Of a stretch of 64,000 bases of DNA, positions 59,501 through 64,000 are shown in pieces. This DNA comes from Axinella damicornis (taxonomy: Eukaryota > Porifera > Demospongiae > Axinellida > Axinellidae). The stretch spans positions 6,465,393 through 6,529,392 of the forward strand of contig OZ007506.1 in assembly GCA_963931865.1 (NCBI GenBank), read 5' to 3'. The first letter of the stretch is position 1; every line of letters begins with the position of its first letter. The position numbers were made by a program, and so were the translations under genes. Under the pieces are notes generated by a model that saw nothing but the letters and a program-made list of their open reading frames with translations, was not told where the DNA came from and did no database searches.

Positions 59501-62500
59501 CTCCCTCCCTCCCTCCCTCCCTCCCTCCCTCCCTCCCTCCCTCCCTCCCTGCCTCCCCCTCCCTCGTCCCTCCCCTCCTCCCCCTCCCTCCCTCCCTCCC
59601 TGCCTCCGTCCCTCTCTCCCTCCCTCCTCCCTCCCTTCCTCCTTCCCTTCCTCCCTTCCTCCTCTCTCTCACCTCATACGAAGACATGGGGAATGGGCAA
59701 CCCGATGATAGCCAACAGGTTGATGTCAGCCAGCAGCCAGCCCTAAACACCACACGCCTGGTGCTAAACCAGATCGACCAGACAGATCTGGTGCTGCACA
59801 TCGGAGACATCAGCTATGCCAGGGGATATGCAAGTGTGGTAAGAGGTCAAAGTTCAAAGTTTGTAGTAGGAGTCACAACTAGTGTGTTGATCCCCAGGTA
59901 ATAACCTACTGCCAACAATGATTGAAGTGAGCAGTGGTGGTCAACGGGAACACAAAAGTGTTCGCAGCCCCACTATCAAGTGTACACAGTACTTTGGAAG
60001 GCTCATGACTGTAACACCGTGAACACTGTCGTGACTGACAGTTTCATTGTTGTAATATGTATTTTTATGATAATCTATTCCCTGACTGAAGTGTAATTAC
60101 CTATTTAACTGCTCTCCTGCAGTGGGATGACTTCTTTGACTTGATTCAGCCCGTCTCTGCAAGAGTACCTTACATGGTCTGCATTGGAAACCACGAGAGA
60201 GACTGGCCAAAATCTGGGTACGTCACCATCTACATGTACCTAAGTGTGAAGATAAATGAATGGGCATTACAGTGGAAACTGCCTATAATAGTCACTTATG
60301 GGACTACCATAGACAGGTGACTGTTTTAAGCAGGCCATTTTGTAGGTGGCTATTGACCTACGGTGGTCAGCAAAGTGCACCCCGAGTGCCTGCTTTTGTT
60401 ACGGTGGTCAGCAAAGTGCGCCCCGAGTGCCTGCTTTTGTCATTCCTGTCCAGAGAAGGTAGCGAATAGCCCCATGTGTTTGCAAGAGCCAATGAGCTGC
60501 TTCTTTGCTCCTGGTGTTTGCCAAACCTTACCTTGGCCTATGTACATTCAATTCAGAATCCCAAAGAATGTGTAAAAGCTGATAGATGGAGTGTCATAGT
60601 GAACTAACTAGCATGATGAGTGCCTTTGGTCTGTGTGAAGAAATTTCGACACAAATCGTCAGGGTGGGAGCAATTTTGTTAGTGCACAATTGGCTGGTTA
60701 CCAGGGGACAGAGAAAGCCTCGTTCCCAGGCTGCAAGTGACATAAAGCTGGGTGGGGCCTGGGAACAAGGCCTAGGACAGAGATAGCTGATGACATGAAC
60801 TACTCTCCCCCTACTTGCTGTAGTTCCTACTACCAGGGGACAGACTCAGGTGGAGAGTGCGGGGTGCCCCACGAGAGAAGGTTCCCAATGCCCAGACCCT
60901 CCCTGGATGAGGCATGGTAAGAACCATGGTCATTGCCTGCATGCATGGCTTTAATTAGAACAAGGATTGTTCACTGCCTAGGGATTTGACTTGCAGGACT
61001 ATGTTTGTCATGGGGGTCTGGAAATTCCCTTCGGAAGAGGCCCATGAATATATGTTACACATGAATACTGCAGTCTGCAAGAGTTTGTTGTTTGTTCTCC
61101 TGTACAGTTGCTGGTTACACTAGTATCAGTCCTGAATTTCACTGACTTGTCTATCATGGCCATTGTTTGGCCAGTTGTGCGCGGTTGTAGTTGTTAACAT
61201 TGTTGATATGATAAAGTTCACTCATGATATATTAACTAACAACAGGTTTCCAGCTGCGGTTGTAGTTTTTAACATTGAAAACCATCAGTAGTGCTTTCTG
61301 AATGCTGTGAATTAAACCAAACTTTGCCCATGCTAAGCTACTTTGCAGCCTGGAAACCCCTTTTCAAATGGCCTTGTCTCAAGCTAGGTCAAAGGTCATG
61401 GGACTCAAGAACTGTGCTGTAACATGCAACCATCTTAGCTTTTTCTAGATAATGAAGGGACTACGTAATGAATTATGTGATGTCGTAATAATATTATTGT
61501 ACGCATCTTATATGGTCATGTTAGGTATGGGTTTGACTATGGCAGTGCACACTTTGTACTGATGAGCACGGAGCATGACTTTGGGACCAACTCCACCCAG
61601 TACAAGTTTCTGGATCAGCATATGCAGACTGTGGATCGCTCAAAGACACCATGGCTCATCTTTGCTGGACACAGGTTTGATGATCAAAATTATCTAGCCT
61701 TATTTATGGCATGTGCAGGAGTCCTGGGAATGAGCCTGAAATTTGTACACAATAATGCAAACATTTCCTGTGGGTGTGGTATTGCAATTAGTTTGTATGT
61801 GCATGTGCAGTTACAGTACAGTGGAACCATAGGCAAGGCGAACAATTAGAACATGCCAGCAATGAGGTGGCGGCACTTTGGGAAGCTACATTGCACAGTG
61901 ACACGAAAAGCGAGGAAGTTTGGCTGCAGGTTCATCTACAGTGGATAAAGCTGATTTGGCTGCTGGAAGTCTCAAAGATTACATGGCTGAATGAATTAGC
62001 TGAGCAGTGTGTATGTATACCATCCGTCGCTGGTCCGAGTTTCCGTTACAAATGCAAGAACTAAATGCAGCTCCAGAAGACCTAAATGCACTCAATCAGG
62101 AAGGCTTCTTTGCAGCTCTGGAAGATCCGAAAGCGAAGCTGCACTGTTTCTCGGAAACTTAGGTATGTGCGTACAAAGCCAGAGCTCTTCGAAAGAACCC
62201 TTAGAAGTTTCTTTTTCCAAAGATGCAGAACTGCATCTTTGGAAAAAGAAATTCTCACAAGAAGCCTTCCAGTTTTAGAAGAAGCCTTCTGGTACGTTTG
62301 CGTCTAAGCTGCACTGCAAATGCATGTTGGAAAAGCGTTCCGAATCTTGACATCTATTCAAAGACGCGTACCATACAATGTAGCTAACTCGATTCCTGTG
62401 AGGCCATCTGCATGGATATATACCTATCCTGTATTATGTGTATCAACTCTCCCATTCAGGCCGATGTACATTGACAGCACCAACAGTGACCAACCTGCCG

Positions 62501-63726
62501 GTGACCTTCCCGTGTCAGGTTCACTCAGGGACTCAGTGGAACCGCTACTGATGGTACGTAGGAGGCGACGGAGTCAGCCTCGTACCCAGGCTTTCCATCC
62601 CAGGTTTTGTCCCACAGCTATGGAGAATCTTGGAAGGAAAGCCAGGGAGGGTTTTGCATGTAATACAGTGCCACCATACACCACACCGTACCGATTATTT
62701 AATTGCCTTTAAGTCCTGGGAATGCAATGTAATGTTTACCGTGCAATCAAAACAGTGAGTGAATATCATTACTGCCAGTAGGAGGTGTATCATTGTTGCA
62801 GCCCCTGCATGAGTGAAGATACGTACATACCAAGCCCACCCTGACCAGAAGTTCAGACTCAGAAACTCTGCTCAGAAACTCTGCTCAGGACTGCATTTGG
62901 CTTGTAGAAATGACCGACTGATGAGCTACACCCAGACATACCCTAGTCTAGCCACTAGCCCTCTTTGCCAGACCAGTTACGCGCGCACTCTTGGCCGGCT
63001 GGGCAGAGAGGGGCTAGCGGCTAGACTGGGCATGCCCTGGCCTCAGTGGCCTGTACCTGAGTAAAATCCTGGTAAAAGAATGTGGGAAGTTGAGGCTAAT
63101 CATGTGTACATCTGGAAGTATGCCCATGCTGTACCCACGTAACTCCTCCATCTTGGGCTGCACCGCTGATGCCAACAAGCTGCTACCCAAACTCTTGTAC
63201 CGGGTATTACCGAGTAATTACTTTGTAGTGTTCACAGTCTGGAGGGCAGATTAGAATCCTAATGTAGAATGAATGGTGGGGTGAACAGTTCTGACTCCAA
63301 GTTTTTGTCTCGGTGATGCTTTTTGGATTGAATATGTCGCAATTGTAAGATGCGTACCCACAGAATGCTCTGCACGAATTGATGCATGCGTATGGTGGAT
63401 TTTAGATGCACCTCTGACAACTCACTGATAATCAAGCACTTCCACATTACTGTTTGATGCGAGAAAATGGATTTCATTCGAGTGATGATTAAATTTTCAT
63501 CACTATAGATAACTTTCTGCAGCTCACACCTGATTTGACTGATTGTAGGGGTGCATTCAGGGACCAATCTTCCCCCCATGCAGAAGTACAAAGTGGACCT
63601 GGCTCTCTGGGGCCACCACCATTCCTACCAGAGAACGTGCGCTGTCTATCAGGAGCAGTGCGTGGCAGGAGCCACTACACACATTGTCATTGGCATGGGA
63701 GGACAGGGACTCTCCAAGAACCTCAA
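43718..63726 (+). CDS. Purple acid phosphatase, 12 exons, C-terminus beyond window
   Basis: A metallophosphoesterase with a dinuclear metal site, of the long secreted type related to plant PAP27-like proteins. The signal peptide MKLNFLVSALTCLVGLVAG leads into an N-terminal fibronectin-like region (WVTVTWENVDSPSSSDWIGV, VLAAVSDIVQFKYPNEPLQG). All five motif blocks are present: GDMG (exon 7), HIGDISYARGY (exon 7), GNHE (exon 8), STEHD (exon 10), AGHRPMY (exons 10-11) and GHHH (exon 12). Exons: 43718-43832, 45072-45244, 48017-48119, 57348-57456, 58016-58198, 59100-59227, 59684-59838, 60123-60217, 60824-60916, 61525-61674, 62460-62553, 63584-63726. The phases of all joins agree and every intron is GT-AG. 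The final exon or exons lie past 64000. Introns 2 and 3 are filled with transposon relics. Confidence 0.9.
44655..44702. repeat. Hairpin in phosphatase intron 1
   Basis: ttatgagcggcttcgccgctcattcgccgctcataa: palindromic ATGAGCGGC copies on both sides. Confidence 0.7.
45072..45244 (+). CDS. Phosphatase exon 2
   Basis: Acceptor cacttctgcag, donor GTGTGT. Encodes TTITLHVNTTLLVQSGDW and SDWIGVYSPPI, the N-terminal beta-sandwich start. Phase 1 in, phase 0 out. Confidence 0.85.
45652..45697. repeat. Poly-G tract in intron 2
   Basis: Almost uninterrupted G over about 45 bases; a strong G-quadruplex candidate and a likely assembly-uncertain site. Confidence 0.9.
45720..46905 (-). pseudogene. hAT-superfamily transposase relic (ZMYM1/DUF4371-like)
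   Basis: Frames on the minus strand read, in order, WCDKYPWLHHNAKCDAALCH (TTF-type zinc finger), LKVLQNVRFLARQGLP (DUF4371), MADECTDVANKEQLTICIRW, ECRGQCYNGTFNMSGVQNGV and RAVYVHCYGHALNLAVGDT. That order is characteristic of ZMYM1-like hAT transposases. It is broken: a frameshift near 46870, a TAA at 46293-46295, a roughly 30-bp tandem duplication near 46200-46260 with a frameshift, a stop after LAVGDTTN and a one-base loss at the CPT-WTV motif near 45865. The C-terminal dimerisation region is not seen. It lies antisense in phosphatase intron 2. Confidence 0.85.
47467..47501. mobile_element. 35-bp foldback with 9-bp target duplication
   Basis: TAGCCTCGTTCCCA, a 7-base centre and TGGGAACGAGGCTA: a 14-bp perfect stem. 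GGTATACTC flanks it on both sides (47458-47466, 47502-47510). The surrounding sequence repeats tactacagtatactcttg. Confidence 0.85.
47524..47574. repeat. (GGGT)n followed by poly-G
   Basis: Five GGGT units and about 32 G in intron 2; G-quadruplex-prone. Confidence 0.9.
48017..48119 (+). CDS. Phosphatase exon 3
   Basis: Acceptor ctctcactactag, donor GTCAGT. Encodes YAKYSPTHMSEGKGSLQF and NMRADVIIGFLRG. Phase 0 in, phase 1 out. Confidence 0.9.
48253..48666. repeat. 69-bp tandem repeat, six units
   Basis: tgcattgaactctgaacctt starts units at about 48253, 48322, 48391, 48460, 48529 and 48598, a period of exactly 69. The first and last units are the most diverged. The open frames across it follow from 69 being a multiple of three. 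Confidence 0.95.
48880..49140 (-). pseudogene. Gypsy-like gag fragment (weak)
   Basis: The minus strand reads DRARFNQMSQEEGEPADTFI followed by TALHGLAEYSNFG at about 49020-49125, like the gag region of K02A2.6-type Ty3/gypsy elements. An upstream in-frame stop and loss of frame follow. Another open stretch, MVRKTSDGIHSEGLVHVRDS at about 48890-48985, is unassigned. No LTRs or pol seen. Confidence 0.35.
50119..50800 (-). pseudogene. piggyBac transposase relic (DDE_Tnp_1_7)
   Basis: The minus frame reads SIDEAMVGFKGRC, a TAA stop (50350-50352), then MKQYMPKKPTKRGFKVWVRA and EGNTTEVGLGGNVVSTL. This matches the central part of piggyBac transposases around a catalytic aspartate. The next expected block (a DNFFTS-type motif) is missing after 50119. 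A basic and serine-rich N-terminal piece may be at 50799-50611. A direct repeat (ctgtgattcttgtcccctga at about 50089 and 50429) brackets the conserved core, suggesting local duplication. Confidence 0.8.
50865..50965. mobile_element. 101-bp foldback with 9-bp target duplication
   Basis: TAGTCTCAGCCCCAGACCCA at the left is matched by the inverse end GGTCTGGGACCGAGACTA. The centre is gatcgtatctagtattacta. GCCTCAATG flanks both sides (50856-50864, 50966-50974). Confidence 0.9.
51158..51600. other. Intron segment, no gene recognised
   Basis: A minus frame at 51433-51158 has no family resemblance and includes the dispersed ctcgccccacaatg word. Tandem ataagcgcata-type words occur at 51485-51550. 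Confidence 0.4.
51652..51963 (-). pseudogene. RPA-like OB-fold/zinc fragment
   Basis: A minus-strand frame of 103 codons includes YSACLACKNKESPTSDTFGC, CSKCEMLQRIDRCKKQLSAK and YITLNAFGSNVIDIA. The C-x2-C...C-x2-C ribbon followed by a beta-rich segment resembles the C-terminal part of RPA1-type single-strand binding proteins. Some Helitrons carry such genes, and this one lies just downstream of the Helitron Rep relic on the same strand. Assignment to the Helitron is inference. Confidence 0.5.
52115..53345 (-). pseudogene. Helitron Rep/helicase N-terminal relic
   Basis: On the minus strand the frame reads MSLSRLPHGQYAYSGHVVNL, LPRELDIIVIRK, a TAA, SHRDFHVRRAVVLCALQWLL, FPTLFPTGAADFI, LLYKDGRFARHPRFRYFALN, a TAG, YWFRQR and LPTIFFTHSAADLQWPELAR, ending WFFHHRIQKFIDAFYVGVV. 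These are successive blocks of the Helitron-like N-terminal domains. Stops in one frame at 53177-53179 (TAA, where paralogous elements have a Glu codon), 52547-52549 (TAG) and 52487-52489 (TGA) kill it. Homology ends just before the expected HUH motif, so the Rep catalytic site and the helicase are missing. Confidence 0.85.
53346..53817 (-). other. Open frame of unknown origin between Helitron and SAND pieces
   Basis: The minus frame starts near a ttttggcttttgttag acceptor and encodes AYRLRGDSANLSSTLSAEVD, LKSLWAFCHADLARLGFTYH and SSSIDSLQELVKSAQCLK. It is open for roughly 155 codons without breaks, in contrast to the Helitron next to it, and has a coiled-coil-like end. I recognise no family. 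It may be an exon captured by, or a 5' part of, a composite element. Confidence 0.45.
53925..54194 (-). CDS. SAND-like domain exon
   Basis: The minus frame reads VEVTCGVLEGKLYFDMLKDC, VKCIVHNDSPGEFEQKGGK and KAKNWKNPFRTK. The order (VxCG...G.L....., KCI, PxEFE..GG, K..NWK..[IF]R) is that of the SAND DNA-binding domain of AIRE, Sp100 and GMEB, including the NWK core. A GTAAAT donor follows FRTK at about 53946. It lies between the basic repeat protein (54487-54200) and the unknown frame, all on the minus strand. Whether it is a captured host exon or part of the element is open. Confidence 0.55.
   Translation of the reverse strand, partial: VLQYVKSEGPSTSRSVPVLSDAGGDYVEVTCGVLEGKLYFDMLKDCTGGQLGSVKCIVHNDSPGEFEQKGGKTKAKNWKNPFRTKVNPC
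54200..54487 (-). CDS. Helitron-type RRERERARRA repeat protein
   Basis: ATG at 54487-54485 opens MESTTSVRNKEKKLRRRRER, then ERARRAAETVEEKERRLRQR and RDRARRAAQSHEER, ending LSLHKYYN. Highly charged helical repeats of this kind form the N-terminus of many Helitron open frames. It is open throughout and would splice or read into downstream parts. A TA-rich stretch at 54640-54670 lies upstream. Confidence 0.55.
55140..55200. repeat. Hairpin
   Basis: tccaccaatcctta and taaggattggtgga, separated by about 16 bases. Confidence 0.75.
55275..57336. mobile_element. 2.06-kb foldback element at a 3' splice site
   Basis: Both ends carry tandem units of about 45 bp (ggggaaaaatagtgtccccc acactaaattctccct), in inverted orientation: about 55318-55685 and 57055-57300. 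The order of variant units (including a unit with gggcacagttcc) is mirrored. Terminal ggttctatagaaatttacac and its weakly matching inverse close the element. GTTCTTTGC flanks it (55266-55274, 57337-57345). The interior is non-coding and contains a nested MITE at 56339-56890. The architecture is that of FB-type foldback transposons, and the 9-bp duplication fits Mutator-like ones. Confidence 0.85.
56339..56890. mobile_element. TA-flanked MITE nested in the foldback
   Basis: Left end CCGTATAGCGCTTAAATTTC, with the inverse at the right end (cgaaatataagcgccatacgg) and further tcgcgggtctaaattttcgc matches. TA on both sides, 552 bp. Neighbouring taggcaaaatg words repeat on both sides. Confidence 0.8.
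57337..57347 (+). promoter_or_regulatory. Exon 4 acceptor rebuilt by target duplication
   Basis: GTTCTTTGC-AG: the right-hand 9-bp duplication supplies the end of the pyrimidine tract directly before the AG at 57346-57347. The left-hand copy (55266-55274) still sits behind the ctattcttatctt tract of the presumed original acceptor. Confidence 0.75.
57348..57456 (+). CDS. Phosphatase exon 4
   Basis: Encodes LGHPVLAAVSDIVQFKYPNE and PLQGHLALTEDPTVM. Phase 1 in, phase 2 out; donor GTAAGG. Confidence 0.9.
58016..58198 (+). CDS. Phosphatase exon 5
   Basis: Acceptor cctttctccag, donor GTATGT. Encodes LQWVSRDAGKPVVLWSSD and CGSPATDFGYRDPGMLHQVT. Confidence 0.9.
59100..59227 (+). CDS. Phosphatase exon 6
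   Basis: Acceptor ccctctccag, donor GTACGT. Encodes LTPGAQYYYMFGDGSGLMSD and ends at VVAYG before the first metal motif. Confidence 0.9.
59385..59665. repeat. (CCCT)n pyrimidine tract in intron 6
   Basis: About 280 bases of almost pure C/T on the plus strand, ending about 20 bases before the exon 7 acceptor. Long proline/serine and glycine/arginine frames across it are artefacts of the repeat. Confidence 0.95.
59684..59838 (+). CDS. Phosphatase exon 7 (first two metal motifs)
   Basis: Acceptor cctcatacgaag, donor GTAAGA. Encodes DMGNGQPDDSQQVDVSQQ and LVLHIGDISYARGYASV. Confidence 0.9.
60123..60217 (+). CDS. Phosphatase exon 8 (GNHE)
   Basis: Acceptor ctctcctgcag, donor GTACGT. Encodes WDDFFDLIQPVSARVPYMVC and IGNHERDWPKS. 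Confidence 0.9.
60358..60440. repeat. 41-bp tandem duplication in intron 8
   Basis: tacggtggtcagcaaagtgc plus mccccgagtgcctgcttttgt occurs twice in succession with one base change. Confidence 0.9.
60715..60774. mobile_element. 60-bp foldback with 9-bp target duplication
   Basis: AAGCCTCGTTCCCAGGCTGC at the left, CCTGGGAACAAGGCCTA at the right. GGACAGAGA flanks it (60706-60714, 60775-60783). Confidence 0.85.
60824..60916 (+). CDS. Phosphatase exon 9
   Basis: Acceptor acttgctgtag, donor GTAAGA. Encodes SYYQGTDSGGECGVPHERRF and PMPRPSLDEA. Confidence 0.9.
61525..61674 (+). CDS. Phosphatase exon 10 (STEHD)
   Basis: Acceptor gtcatgttag, donor GTTTGA. Encodes YGFDYGSAHFVLMSTEHDFG and TPWLIFAGH. 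Confidence 0.9.
61860..62310. other. Intron 10 segment with perfect hairpin, no gene recognised
   Basis: Contains a 21-bp perfect stem at 62208-62228 and 62231-62251 (tttctttttccaaagatgca, loop aa). Open plus frames around it match no family I know. Confidence 0.6.
62460..62553 (+). CDS. Phosphatase exon 11
   Basis: Acceptor ctcccattcag, donor GTACGT. Encodes PMYIDSTNSDQPAGDLPVSG and LRDSVEPLLM. Confidence 0.9.
62940..63030. mobile_element. Probable foldback (TAGTCTAGCC ends)
   Basis: TAGTCTAGCCACTAGCCCTC at the left, with gaggggctagcggctagact at the right. The flanks gacataccc and ggcatgccc agree at seven of nine positions. Confidence 0.55.
63584..63726 (+). CDS. Phosphatase exon 12 (GHHH)
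   Basis: Acceptor ccccccatgcag, donor GTGAGT. Encodes KYKVDLALWGHHHSYQRTCA and THIVIGMGGQGLSKNL. Leaves two bases of a codon, so at least one more exon lies beyond 64000. Confidence 0.9.
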
Positions 63727-64000
63727 GTGAGTTGTGTATTGATCACACCACACATTGCCATACGAAAGTATGACCTTATGGACTATATTGTGAGTACCTG
63801 TATTTAGTACTTCTGCACTATGTGAGCTCAAACCCACACTCTATACCAGTAGCTAACCTCGTTCCTAGGTCATTTTGGGTTATGATTATGTAGACCGAGA
63901 GGGGGAGTCAAGGGTTAATTGGACTCATAACTTAGGGAATAGTCTCAGAACAGCTCAGAGAACAAAGCTACCTGTTCAGCTTGCACAACATTCACTATAC

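Noticed and set aside
59280..59810. Long proline/serine and glycine/arginine/glutamate frames
   Set aside because: They result from the CCCT repeat, which stays open in several frames on both strands.

Overview
This is eukaryotic, metazoan genomic DNA. Genes are split by GT-AG introns, transposon relics of several classes are present, and there are no operons or ribosome-binding sites. An invertebrate, possibly a sponge, fits, but nothing in the window fixes the taxon.

Left part (about 0.3-43 kb, minus strand): a tandem, heavily rearranged family of small two-exon genes. Exon 1 (about 101 coding bases) encodes MEEVLQVVGPTIG..., one membrane span and a juxtamembrane CC pair. Exon 2 (about 340-350 bases) encodes a roughly 110-residue tail with six or seven spaced tyrosines in NPxY, YxxV and YxxI contexts. 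I count 11 copies of each exon. Four adjacent pairs give open frames of 146-150 residues with matching splice phase: 8479-12035, 20660-23161, 24874-28013 and 33388-34677. The others carry lost acceptors, frameshifts, an inversion or truncation. The layout (tiny ectodomain, one span, likely palmitoylated cysteines, multi-tyrosine tail) resembles vertebrate transmembrane adaptor proteins such as LAT, PAG and NTAL. That analogy is inference. The array grew by segmental duplications (about 3.3-8.2 with 36.3-41.9 kb; 8.3-12.8 with 24.6-28.8 kb; 0.86-3.3 with 31.9-33.7 kb; 17.5-18.5 with 28.8-29.7 kb). Paralogous filled and empty sites define several insertion elements exactly.

A separate island at 13.3-17 kb (plus strand) holds weakly supported exons, including two paralogous exons of an unrecognised helical module, a 168-bp minisatellite and a long inverted repeat.

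Right part (43.7-64 kb, plus strand): one purple acid phosphatase gene with a signal peptide, 12 exons in the window, all five metallophosphatase motif blocks, and a C-terminus beyond the window end. Introns 2 and 3 hold relics of hAT (ZMYM1/DUF4371-like), piggyBac and Helitron transposons, with a SAND-like domain and an RPA-like OB/zinc fragment next to the Helitron. A 2.06-kb foldback element sits 2 bases from the 3' splice site of exon 4, and its 9-base target duplication rebuilds the acceptor.

A foldback family with TAGCCTC or TAGTCTC ends and 9-base target duplications, down to 35 bp long, is scattered over the whole window.
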